The notes under the pieces: model-generated | Databases searched by the model: none | What the model was told of the DNA's origin: nothing | What the model saw: the letters and a program-made list of their open reading frames with translations, nothing else | Source: Jimgerdemannia flammicorona | Taxonomy: Eukaryota > Mucoromycota > Endogonomycetes > Endogonales > Endogonaceae | DNA length: 25,067 bases | NCBI GenBank assembly: GCA_003990745.1 | Contig: RBNI01001020.1 | Coordinates: 1-25,067 of the forward strand | Direction of reading: 5' to 3' | Shown: positions 1 through 10,700 of the stretch, in pieces | Position numbering within the stretch: position 1 is the stretch's first letter | Layout: each line of letters begins with the position of its first letter | Made by a program: the position numbers and the translations under genes

Positions 1-362
1 TTTTTTTGTTTTTTTGACTCAGAGTCTCATGGATTTTTATTAGAAGGGAACCTAGACTATATAGGCCAAAACCCTCTCCCACCATCCATCAAGCACTGCT
101 CCCCTATTAATCTAGGCTAGCTATTGTCCAGCAGCTTGACCATACTAGATACAATAGGGCCTATAGTGGCCCATATCTCATTCTGTATATCATGCTCTTC
201 CTATTACCAGAGGGAACTCAGTCATATGCCAATGACTGAAAGTGCATGCCTGAGACCCCAACATATATATAAGACCATGCCTAAGCCAAATAGAATAGCC
301 CCTGCTACTCTAAAGAGAATGACAGATAAAGAAAAACACTCATCAAAGTATATTATAGTAGT
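1..362. other. Unassigned 5' flank
   Basis: No gene is recognised here. The stretch opens with a T-rich run and is otherwise ordinary AT-rich sequence. A short open frame of about 80 codons (124-366) has no recognisable domain and runs into the start of the inverted repeat, so I treat it as chance. Confidence 0.5.
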
Positions 363-1282
363 GTAATATGCCCGGCTCAATGGAGGCAAATTATAAGGTT
401 GGGGGTTGGTGTAGTTTGGCTTGAGCCCCCAGTTACTTTATCAAAAAGCAACAAAATGTTCTAAGATTCCTGAGGTCCTTGGTGTTTAGTGGTAGAATAG
501 TCAAGATCTGGATACTGCAAATGATTTCCTTATTGAGATGGTTCTCTGGGTGTAGTGGCGATTTGAGCATGAACGGGTTTCCTTCTTGGGTGGCAGTCAA
601 TTTGTGTATAGCACGAACAGGTTCCTTATTCAGGTCGACTGGGAATTCATGTGTAGTGTGATGGGTTCCTTATTTGGGTCAACTGAGAATACTATGATTT
701 TGTGTAGCATGATGATCTCTGAGTATGATGGTCTAGCAATTTAATGGTTCTCCTTCTTGGATGGTGCGCGATCTTTGTGTAGCATGGCAGGTTCCTTATT
801 TGGGTCAACTGGGAATTATACTGGCAACAGATGACTTGATAACTCAGACTCACTGGGAATAACAGATAACTCAGCAGATAACTTGGATATTGCAAATCAG
901 GCTCTTCTGGGAATAATACTCGGGTGGCATGGATTCTTCTGAATCAGTGGCTTCAACTGGGAATACGAATAACTTGAAAATGGCAAATAACGTGAATTCT
1001 TCCTGAATCAGCAGCTTTCTGGAAAATAACTTGGATTCTTGGCAAGTTGTGTCAAAGACTAGCTTTGTTTGTATGGAGTTACATCATTAGACTGGCTCTA
1101 CTGTAAAGTTGTGTCAAGAGACTGGCTTGTGGCAAGAATAGGCAGGCTTCTGGGAATGCAGCGAATAACTCAAAAGGCAGCGAAGTTCTCCTTGAACTTG
1201 GCAGCAAACTTCAGGCTTATCTGACAAGTGAACCAATCAATCTTTATATTGAAAAGTGGACCGGAGTGGAAAGGGGACTAAT
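363..1282 (+). repeat. Left arm of long inverted repeat
   Basis: This arm matches the reverse complement of 4294-5122 along its whole length with substitutions and small indels. Clear anchors are the outer GGCTCAATGG (374) against CTATTGAGCC ending at 5110, the GTGTAGTTTGGCTTGAGCCC block near 410-430, and the inner GGACTAAT ending at 1282 against ATTAGTCC at 4294. No coding potential was found. The arm also contains diverged internal repeats around the phrase GGTTCCTTATTTGGGTCAAC (664, 791) and many copies of CTGGGAAT. It is less AT-rich than the right arm, so the two arms have decayed unequally. It could be a terminal inverted repeat, a Penelope-type inverted terminal unit, or two oppositely placed solo repeats. 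Confidence 0.85.
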
Positions 1283-2550
1283 GCTCAATCTTTAGAGGCT
1301 TCTTTGGTATTTGTATTTCAGACTGAGGTTTATTCACGCTTGTCTCTGGGGTAATTTATACAAGTTGGTTGCTATCCAGTTACTATGTGGCTAACTATAG
1401 ATTTGCTATCTATGGCAAGTTGTACAGGTCCAGCACAAGTGTGCAGGTCTAGCACAGGTGTGCAGATCCAGCACAAGTATGCAGGTCCAGCACAGGTGTG
1501 CAGGTTCTGCACAGATATACCTTATCTGGTAGTCTGGCTATTTATACAGTTTCTGCAGCAATGGTTGCTGGTTACTATGCTGAGTGTTCATGTCATCTGA
1601 CTAATTGTTTGTGTCATCTGGCTAAGATATAATTCAGGTGGTACATCCTGGTTTGTCACAGTAGTTAGGGCCTAGTTCTTCCAGTTGAGGTGAGTAAAGG
1701 ACTTATACATGAGGTAAGAGAAGACCCAATACCTCATTACTCAAGCTGCAGGCCTTGATCATGTTACTATATCAGCTCTCAGTTCCAGTTAAGTGTAGTC
1801 AAGATGCCCGAAATGAGTAGCCTCAGGCCCCCTGACCCTCCCCCAACAACTGGGGCCCAATTCCCACATATTGCCAAAAGAAGCCAAGAGTGATACCAAT
1901 CATCTAACTGCTCCACATCAATCAAAAGGCTCTACCAAAGTAGTACCTGCTCCAGCCCCAATAACTGCCCCCAGCCTAGCACCCTACTGGTTTACTGTAA
2001 TTGCCCTTCCTTCTATCTGTGATGGCCATCTCTTCTCTCATCCTGATAACATCTAAAAAACAGCCACCTATGCCAGAACCATACTTGTCAGAAAATTCAC
2101 CAAAGCTAGAGGGCCCCACTATAGGCACTAAGAATCTGCAGATAACCTACACTGGGTACTTGACACCCAAGGTCAGCCAACTCTCTACATAACCCATGAT
2201 GTACCAAGACAGCACCTTGTTGGTGATGGCAAAAGGAAGAAGGCACTATACCAAAACAGATGTACTCTAGATGCAGCCAAAGGTACTAGAAATCATGAAA
2301 AAGTAGAGAAAACACTGATTGGATACTGATAAAAGGGCAACTCATCACCATTACCTCTCTCCCACTGTCCTGCAATAGATACAGCAAACCAATCCAAGGT
2401 AGAGAGGGTATAAATTGTAGAAAGTGGACTCAGAAGATTGCCTATCAAACTATTGTGACCAGTAAGGTAGTAGAGAAAGAAGCATTATGTTATTCACTTC
2501 TATATGATATACTAGAACTTTTATAATTAGTTTAATTAGATTATCTGGAC
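1283..2550. other. Spacer inside inverted repeat, no recognised gene
   Basis: Apart from the 19-bp tandem array at 1422-1516, I recognise nothing here. A proline-rich open frame of about 61 codons (1871-2056) and neighbouring short frames have no known motif. They may be the remnant of the N-terminal part of the reverse transcriptase gene that follows, but there is no sequence proof. Confidence 0.5.
1422..1516 (+). repeat. Five-unit 19-bp tandem repeat
   Basis: Five consecutive 19-bp units lie at 1422, 1441, 1460, 1479 and 1498, with a consensus close to GTGCAGGTCCAGCACAAGT. Units differ by a few substitutions, and alternate units share AAGT or AGGT endings, suggesting a higher-order 38-bp doublet. 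It sits inside the spacer between the inverted arms. Confidence 0.9.
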
Positions 2551-3270
2551 ATGTCAGATTGTTACTATATTATTACTAGAGATTTTACTATATTCTATAC
2601 CAGGATTACACTAGATGAGTATATCAACTATCTCACCTTTTTGTCAACTGTAGCTTATCCCTCTGGCTCTTTGCCACTTAATGCTGTTCTAGACCTTATC
2701 TACATAGTCATAACTCATATGATATTCATATCCACTATCAGTTCTTTTTGCTCAGTAACTGGTATAGCTATGGGTATAATTTGTACTTCAGATCATATCA
2801 ATCTTGTTGGTTTTGCTAATGAGTTGTGTGCCTTGTAAGTGCTCAATCATCTACTTGGCTGAGCCATCACTACTGGGCTAAAGTTCTACTGATTTATTAA
2901 TGATTTAATTGTCTTTATATCTGTAATCACAGACTTGGCCTTGATTTTTGATGCTGTATATCCCCTGTACTATCATATCAAATAGAAAGTCTTGTCTGCT
3001 GGACCATACCATTACTTGGACCTAGAAATCCAAGTCACACCATTCTGTATAGGCTGCTTTGCCAAATTCCCACATAGTACTCAGTTCATTGACTGGTTGA
3101 TCAATTACTCTAGAAAGATGCTACATCTATGTATTGTGAATGAGATATGCCACCTATCATTACTCTGCTCATCTTGCCATGATTGGCTTGATGAGTGTCA
3201 GTCTCTAGCTGAATTCTTGGTTCATAGGAAAGGATACCCTATTGATGTTGTGACTGCTCAATTGGCTTAA
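2551..3270 (+). pseudogene. Penelope-like reverse transcriptase, broken fragment
   Basis: Two open segments (2551-2838 and 2992-3270) lie in one frame, joined by a stretch with four in-frame stops (2836, 2866, 2890 and just before 2992) and no frameshift. Visible motifs in order are DFTIFYTRITLDEYI at 2581-2625, which fits the D-x-x-x-LYTNIP-like block of Penelope reverse transcriptases; GIAMGIICTS at 2761-2790, which fits the G-x-AMGT-x-x-AP block; a YxFIND version of the catalytic RYIDD motif at 2887-2904, with a TGA where an arginine is expected and Asn for the first Asp; YLDLEI near 3013-3030, the usual LDL block; and KGYP near the end. The fragment lacks the N-terminal fingers and any visible GIY-YIG endonuclease, so an endonuclease-lacking (Coprina/Athena type) or simply truncated element is possible. 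Family assignment is from motif recognition only. Confidence 0.72.
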
Positions 3271-4293
3271 GGTTTGAACTTCACTTTTAACCTCTCTTCT
3301 TATTTCCAACCTCTCTATCCCCCACTCTACTTTTCCTTCCCTATTGCTTGTTGTCCAATATGACATGGCCCAATAGCTATATCAACAACCCAACAAGACT
3401 CTATACATATACTACTTTGCTTTATTTTGGTTTCCCTACAACTGCTCAGTGACCAATCATTATCCAGAAGAACAGTTTCACCATTCTTAATACCATCTCA
3501 AATACTAGTTTCACTCTAAGTTCTCCTTGAAGGCTATACTATCCATATGTGCTATGTGATTTTTAAAAATATGAAAAATTGGGCATGAGGCTCTAGACCT
3601 GATGTCTATATACTTATGCTTCATGATGCCTGTCTATCTCCACTCACTTTGCTCACTCTGGTGCTGAGGCTCTACTCTGCTCCAGTCATAAGGCTCTAGG
3701 CCTGATGCCTGTATCTTTAGGTGCTGATGATTTTTGGATTTTTAAACCTATAAGTAACAATTATGTGATAATATATAATCATCATTAGTCTAGTTCCATT
3801 TTTAGTATTTGTTTATATATGTATAACATTTGATCACATGACTGGTATCTTTTTTCAATTATTTCTATATTGGGTTTTTAATAGCCCATCATGTATATAG
3901 ATTGACAATGTCTAATTCAGACTTTTGTTTAGATTGAGGCAAGGTGTGGGTACTTATATACTATTCCAATTTCAGAATTTCAGGATTAGATCTATATATC
4001 TTGTACTCAAACTTTGTTCTCATTTTTAAATAAAGACCATCACATATTGTGGTACTGTGGGCAGGTTACAGATCAATTATATCTTGCTTTGAAAAATACT
4101 TTATTCTGCTCTCTTTCTCTATCATGAACATTCATATAAACCGATTTTTTTTATTGTTTGACTTTTACCACCAACCTTCATATCTGCCATATTAGCATCA
4201 TATCTTGCTAAAACCTTTTTCTCTATTGTCTACTTATTTATTAATATAAAAAAAAATTAAATAATAAAAAGAAAATAATAAAAAAAAAAAAAA
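3271..4293. other. Unassigned AT-rich region with A-rich end
   Basis: No gene is recognised. It may include degraded sequence downstream of the reverse transcriptase. An imperfect direct repeat of about 35 bp occurs at 3584-3618 and 3687-3721 (GGCTCTAG-CCTGATG core). The final 50 bp (4240-4293) are an A-rich low-complexity run that stops exactly where the right inverted arm begins, as an element tail or a slippage tract might. Confidence 0.5.
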
Positions 4294-5122
4294 ATTAGTC
4301 CTCTTATTCTCACTCCAGTCTACTTTCCAATATCAAGCCTTGGTTCACTTGCCAGATAAGACTAAAGATTTACCACTAAAGTTCAAGAAAGAACTTCATT
4401 ATCTTTTGAAGAGAAATCTGCCATTTGAGGAATAAGCCACCAATTCTAAGTTACTCATATTCCCAGAGAGCCTTAAAGAATCTTGCCATAAGCCAGTACA
4501 CTAGATGCAACTTTGCAGTAATTTATTCATACAAATGAAGCCAGTCTTTGATGTAACTTTGTCAAGAAGAGAACCTTTCTCAGTAAGCTGCCGATTCAGG
4601 AAGAATCTGCTACCAGTTATTATTCCCAAATAAACCCACTAATTTGAGAAGGACTTTTGATATCTAAGTTATCTAAGTTATTGAATTATCTGTATCCAAG
4701 TTATTTATCAAATTTAGTTATCTGCTAAATTGCCAGAATATCACACATAAGTTACCCACTATACCATATAGAGACTGTCATGCTATATAAGATTGTCATG
4801 CAGAAATCATATAAAAAAACCACTAAATTGCCAGACCATCATATATAAGGAGATCACTGTGCTACACAAAGACTATCTATCATCCAAAATTGCCACTATA
4901 TCTGGAGAACTATCTCAATAAGGAAACCAATATACAAATTGACAGCTATGTGATTAGAGAAACTATTATTGTATCCAGATTGACTATTGTACCACTAAAC
5001 ACCAATGATCTCAGAAATCTTAGAACATTTTATCACTTTTTAACAAAGTAACTAGGGGCTCAAGCCAAACTACACCAACCCCCAATCTTGTAATTTACCT
5101 CTATTGAGCCACATATATTATA
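4294..5122 (-). repeat. Right arm of long inverted repeat
   Basis: Reverse-complement partner of 363-1282. It is shorter by roughly 90 bp and richer in TpA. Where the arms differ, this arm often shows the C-to-T or G-to-A state, for example TGG against TAG and GCA against GTA next to the outer end. It has no open frame worth calling. Confidence 0.85.
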
Positions 5123-5877
5123 ATATTTAGAATATATTTCTACTAAACATATGATTACAGATTTGCTGTCCAAACTTTTCTAGGGCTTAAGTTCAAGCAA
5201 TGCCCTAAAGTAATGAGTCTTATAGTAAACTACATATATACTCACAATAAAACTATAAGCCATTAATGGATAATTAAGAAATATGTAATAAAAAGAAAGT
5301 AGAAAAATAATATAGTATATCTTTTGATATCTCTCTTTTTTTAAATATTAAATTATATTATTATTTACTATTTCTTTTTTTTCTCCTTCTATATTTGAGT
5401 TTTTCTATTATTAGAACCTATTTATATATATACTTTATTTTTACTATAATTTCTTATACTTTAAGTATAAGTAGATATATAGTATCCTTTTAGTATATTT
5501 ATAGTTATTTTGTAGTTATTGCTTGATTACATTATATTTTTACTAATATTTCATTCTTATATATTATCTTATTGAGTAAGAGTATTGAAATTTTTATTAT
5601 TTAATATATATCTCAATAATGTAGTTTAAAAATATAATCTTTATAACTATATTATCTTTTGATCTTTATCACTCAATATATAACAATATATAATTTAGAA
5701 ATAATAAACAATATTCCTTTCTCTCTTCACTATATATTTCCAATATATTTATAATAATTTAAATAACCAGTTAGTAGAGAGTTATAGTATTCTTATTATA
5801 TTTTATAGTAAATTTTTATATTATTTAAGAGATAAACTTTATCTTAATAAATAATCAGATTATTATTAATAATATAT
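5123..5877. other. Very AT-rich spacer
   Basis: A run of almost pure A/T sequence with many TATA/ATTA words, no usable open frame and no repeat unit that I can define. It could be an old transposon mutated beyond recognition or an AT-rich block typical of fungal heterochromatin. It ends at the 5' end of the copy A LTR. Confidence 0.6.
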
Positions 5878-6135
5878 TGTAATAGTGATCTCAGAATAAT
5901 GACATTATTACAGAAGACAGCCTTTCCTTACAAGCTACCAGATCAGAGTAAAAGAAGATTATATAGCATAATTGATCCAGGTTATAATATGAGCAATGAT
6001 GATCAACTATGATTCATCATAATCACAAGATAGATATTTTAAGGAATATAAAAGAAGGACTAAGGAACTATAGTAGCAGTAACTCAAATGAGACTTACAA
6101 ATCCTGAAATAGTTCAAAGGCTCACTATAAACAAA

Positions 6136-7018
6136 ATGCCTGCTATCTGTCAAATCTCAAGGTCCAGAAACCACTAAGACTTCTCAGTTCAAGAAAGAAT
6201 ATTTCAAGATATCAAGAGAGCTATGAGGATCCATACTAAAAAGACTTCTAGTCTCAATCTGGGTACTGATGACTCTTATTACTTTATTCTCAACTATCAT
6301 AAAATAGAAACAAGGATCACTATTACTACTGAATACCTCTAGATATAGTAGGAATATAAAATAGAAAATCTCCTCTATCAGAAATTCTCTCAGACTAGTC
6401 ACTAAGAGATACAAGATACTACTCCTATAGATACATATGAATTGAGAGTAGCCAAAAAGATCCATCAGATCTTTAGGCATATACTCTAGTCAATCTCTAA
6501 CTTAGAGTATACCAGAGTCTCAGACTTTAAGAAATTGTCAGCCCACTATATGGATATACTAGAGGTCATAGTGGCCACAGAAGCCCAATCTACCATCACT
6601 CTCAGAAGTAATAAGATAGGAGAGTTCTGGAATCCCATCCTTGAGAATAACTCAGATCAATTTCTGCAAGGATTAATCTCAGTATTCTAAGACCTCAGCA
6701 TCCAAATTAGGCCCCCTCAAATCTCACCTTTGTCTCCTACTTTGCAGAGGAGAACCTCATTGATTGGAGAGCTCCTGATAACCTTACTCTCTCTGCTACT
6801 ATTACTGAATATGATAACATCATCAGTGATGATATTACTGGTAATGATGCTATTCTGCTAATTGATAATATATATAAAACATACAATATATGTGAAATAT
6901 ATAAAATGGATAAAATGTTTGCTGATCTCATTTTCTTTAAAGACATCCTATCTCTGATCTCTAGTCTTGATGATAGTAATAAAGATGAAGTTCTCCAGAT
7001 TTTAATATTCTGCTCTGA
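6136..7018 (+). pseudogene. LTR-encoded protein of unknown function, dead copy A
   Basis: Remnant of the same U3 gene that is open at 14915-15736. The start region (ATG-CCTGCT) and the shared segments LNLGTDDSYYFIL and FWNPILENNSDQFLQGLIS align well with the intact copy. It carries several stops, mostly TAG/TAA at former CAG/CAA codons, and the 3' part has shifted frame. Its C-terminal part is about 60 bp longer than in copy C, as it also is in the 3' LTR copy. Confidence 0.8.
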
Positions 7019-7044
7019 GTTCTTTGTATAACTATTGAAATTCT

Positions 7045-7147
7045 TTATAGGATTGGGTAGTGGGATGGGTTGGATATTGTATTTTAATATAACATAGGTG
7101 TTTTGATAATAAAGGAGTTCAAGGGACTATAAAAAAAAAAAAAAAAA
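7045..7147 (+). mobile_element. A-tailed short insert, likely 5'-truncated LINE tail
   Basis: About 100 bp is present in this LTR but absent from the other two. It is G-rich at first (GGATTGGGTAGTGGGATGGG at 7050-7069), has AATAAA near 7108, and ends in 17 A (7131-7147). The G-rich start matches the last 19 bases of the window (25049-25067), which lie in the LINE 3' untranslated part, with three substitutions and one indel. A 5'-truncated copy of that LINE or a close relative is the simplest reading. No clear target duplication was seen. Confidence 0.65.
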
Positions 7148-7332
7148 CTTCTAGTATTTGGAACTTATGTAACTCAGAAATTATTCTAGCATTCTGACCT
7201 TGTACAACCAATTATACAGACACTCAAATTTGTACTTACAACTAAAGTTTTCCATATTCAAGTATCTCATTTATTTAGTTATTGGAATTTATATTTAGTT
7301 TTATAACTTAGCAATTATTGAATTATATTTTA

Positions 7333-7340
7333 TATAAATA
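7333..7340 (+). promoter_or_regulatory. TATA box of copy A 5' LTR
   Basis: TATAAATA lies at the same LTR position in all three LTRs, followed within about 30 bp by AAATAAAG, the likely polyadenylation signal. The U3/R boundary should lie just downstream. Confidence 0.7.
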
Positions 7341-7613
7341 CCCCTCTTATTTTTTTAAAATAAAGTCAGTAGTTAAGTAGTCAGTATTTAAACACTCAAA
7401 GAAATATAGAAGTTCTAGTCCTCTACTCAATTCTAAGCAAGTGAATCCATGAGATAATAGAATAGTTTAAAGATAAGAAGTTTGAGAACTATAAGACTTT
7501 AGAAAGGTACTTCAATAGAACTTGCTTATAAGAAACTTGTAATTGATCTAAGAGATATACCTTGAAGAGAATCTGATATACTTGGAGAACTTAGCACCTA
7601 CTATGTGACAACT

Positions 7614-7631
7614 TGGTGCTTATTAGCTGGT
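7614..7631 (+). other. Primer-binding region, copy A
   Basis: TGGTGCTTATTAGCTGGT starts 3 bp after the LTR end. The copy C version, TGGTGCCCATTGGCTGGT (16191), is less mutated. TGG is the expected start for pairing with a tRNA CCA end, but I cannot match the rest to a particular tRNA. Confidence 0.55.
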
Positions 7632-7731
7632 GATACCATTAGGATTCCTCACTGATAAGCTGAAAAATAAACAACTATCACAACAACTACTCTAACTACA
7701 AGAGTCACTCCCTATAAGAGTTCAAGATAAG

Positions 7732-10700
7732 ATGGAAATGTATTTTCCCACATTCTATGGATTTATGTACTACTGAAGAGTCAATCCTGATCTTTATTGA
7801 AGACTTTGAACAATTTCCCATATACAAGCTCTCACTATAGAAGTACACTTGACCCTTCTATCTGTTAGCCTCAGTGGATCTATCAGAGATAAGTTCAATG
7901 CAATCACCATTACTGATGGTGGTACAGCCAAACTTACCAATATGAAGAACTTCCTCAGAACTATATACTATACTAAAGAGATCAAGCAAGCTCTCAAAGA
8001 TCAACTCAATACTATCTACTAGGGACTCAGCAAAGATCCCAATTTATTCTATATCTGAATCTCTCAATAGATTATCTTGGCTAGCTATAATAATGCCCTC
8101 AAGGAATAGATAGTTGATTTAATCTATCTAAAAGGAGTCTACTATAAAATCACCCTAGCAATCTAGTCTACCCCAGCTGCTCTGACTCTTGATTATAAAG
8201 TAGTTTTTGTATAGAGATATTGGACCATCAGATACTCTGCTAAACACTCAATAGAAAGAATAACTAGCATCAAGATAGAGCCATCAAAGCCAACCAGTAT
8301 TATACTTACTATAGTTATTAATAGACAACTATCTCTATCTATTCCTAAGATAGCTAAAGCTGATCCAATAAAAGAACTCACCCAGCAGTTTGCCAAGATG
8401 ACTGCACACTTTAGTGATGTTGTTAAAGAAGTATGAAGTGTCAACAGGAGACCAGTGTAGAATGCACTATTATATATTTCAAATATTGAGAAGAAGGCTA
8501 CTATGCAAAGAATTGTATGATCAAAACAAGATATAGAGTCCAATTAAGTAATACTATCAGAACTAGAGAACAAACCAATACTGTAGTTATTGAGGAGATT
8601 AGTGATACTGATGATAAAGAATACTATAAGAAGTCTGAATTCTACTCTATTACTGAAGGTACCAGAACCTGGTTCAAGCTCTATGATAAGAAGAGTAACA
8701 GTAAGCCAATTGGAAGACCAAAAAAGATCTCAACCATTACTATTTAAAGTAAGACCCAACCTGAGGAGATTGATCAAGATATGGAATTAGATGAAGTGGC
8801 CTACCAAATTATTTAAGGTACTACTCTAGTCTTAGGAGAAAATGAAAGCAAGAGAGAACAGAAGCTGCATAAGACCAAGATTCTCTAGTATGATATCTAT
8901 AAAGACCTTAAGAAATAGAAGGTCAATACTACTTTTGGACAACTAGCAGAAGTCTCTGCCTTAGAGAGTAGTTGAGAGTAAGACTTATAACTACTGTCAA
9001 GAACCAAGAGTACAAGATCATAGAAGCTCACAATGTATAAGAAGATGAATAAAAAGATTCAGATAAAGAGTCTGAAGATCAGTACAAGACCTCAACCTAT
9101 ACTCAATATCAGATTGAAAATTATATCTTTGATACTATCATTGATACTACTAGTGGATATCTGATGAGCAAGAAGACAATTGACTGCCTGGACTGAGATA
9201 TTGTATAATCTATCAAAATGGTCTATGTTATAGCAGATGGTATATGAGCTACTCTCCTAGGTAAGAAGTCTCCATCAAGATTGGAGGAACTACTATCTCA
9301 GTAGATGTGATTTTTATAAGTATCACCAACTATGATATCCTTATTGGTAACCAATAGCTTTATAAGACCAAGGCTATTATTGACCTCAATGTCCAGAAGA
9401 TGCAGATCAACTATAGAGGAAGAAAGGTACAAGTCACTATCAATATCTACAAAGAAGTACTACCAGATATAGAGAAAGGAGATGAAGAGGACACAGAAGT
9501 CTTCATATACTCAGTATATAAGAACAAGAGTAAGATAACTAAGCTCGCAGATGAGCAATAGTATATATAACAATTTCATCAATGGCTATGCCCCTCAAGG
9601 ACAATGTCCTTATGGTACTAGGATATACTGCCCCAAACACCTAAATGACTACTGATCCTATATCAGTAAAGTCAGAAAAATTCATCAACAAAGGTATGAG
9701 CAAAAAGCAGCTAAAGCAAAAAAGAAAGCTGAAGAAGATGACCAGCCCCTAGAGCTTCAAGCTGATAGCAATAATGAGGAGAAACAAGAACCAGACATTA
9801 CTCTCAAGATTTTGAAGTTTTACCCCAATATTAAGATCCAAAAATATAAGACTGAAGAAGTCATAGAAATGGACCTTGCTAGCATCCAAGATGTTATTCT
9901 TGAACTATAGACCACTACTCTACTTAGTATAGAAATTAGTATCAAGTTGCCAGAAAACTATATCAGTTGAAGGAGGAATTATTAACTCTGATTATACTGA
10001 TGAGATCTTTCTTATAGTCAGAAATCACAACCCCACAACCCCATTCAAAGTCAAGAAGTATGACAGGATTAGCCAGATACTGATCCATGAAGTCAAGAAG
10101 CCTAAGATTACTGAAGCCATTGAACTTATTAAGACTAAAAGTAAAGAACAAGACTTTGGATCTATTAGAAGAAGAGCCTATACTACCACCAAGATTACTA
10201 AACTCAAGCACAAGAAAGAAAATGACCAGAACAAGCACACATACTATTAGAGAAAACATTTCTCTAGAAGAACAGCTTCTCAAGATCTTATACCAGAATG
10301 AAGGAGTACTCACTATAGACTTCAGAGACATCTACAACCTAGAATCTAAATACTACATATTATTAAGTTGATATCAGTGATACCAAGCCCACCTACCAGA
10401 AAGCCAGATCCATACTACCTACCTATAAAGAATGGCTGTGAGCAGAACTCAAGGAAATAGAAGAAGCTAGTATCATCAAGCAAGCTATTAGCCCCTGGGC
10501 TTCACCTATTGTCCTTACTTTAAAGAAAGAAAGCAAGTTTGGAGAATTTGCCCCAAAACTCTGCATTGATTACAGAAAGCTCAATGCAATCACCAAGAAG
10601 GATAGACAGCCCTTGTCAAATATTCAAGAAATCCTCACCACCTTTAGAAGTGAAGCCAAATACTATACCACCTTAGATTTATTCTTAGGCTTTCATCTGA

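Larger units (their letters stand above)
5878..7610 (+). repeat. 5' LTR of copy A
   Basis: Begins TGTAATAGTGATC and ends GTGACA just before the primer-binding region, giving TG...CA ends. It is homologous over its length to 13068-14670 and 14673-16187. It is longer than the other two mainly because of an A-tailed insert at about 7045-7147. It holds a broken U3 reading frame (6136-7018), a TATAAATA box (7333) and an AAATAAAG signal shortly after. Confidence 0.88.

Noticed and set aside
124..366. 80-codon open frame at the window start
   Set aside because: No domain, odd composition, and it overlaps the edge of the inverted repeat; likely chance.
1422..1516. Possible CRISPR array
   Set aside because: Units are contiguous 19-bp tandem copies without spacers, in a eukaryotic transposon-rich setting.
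1871..2192. Two short overlapping proline-rich frames
   Set aside because: Too short, in different frames, and no motif supports a link to the reverse transcriptase downstream.
5123..5877. Centromere-like or origin-like AT-rich block
   Set aside because: High AT alone is not evidence in a genome with strong C-to-T decay, and no repeat unit or conserved origin motif was seen.
5873..5877. Target-site duplication of copy A (TATAT)
   Set aside because: The sequence after 14670 is only two bases before the next LTR, and the AT-rich context makes a 5-bp match meaningless.
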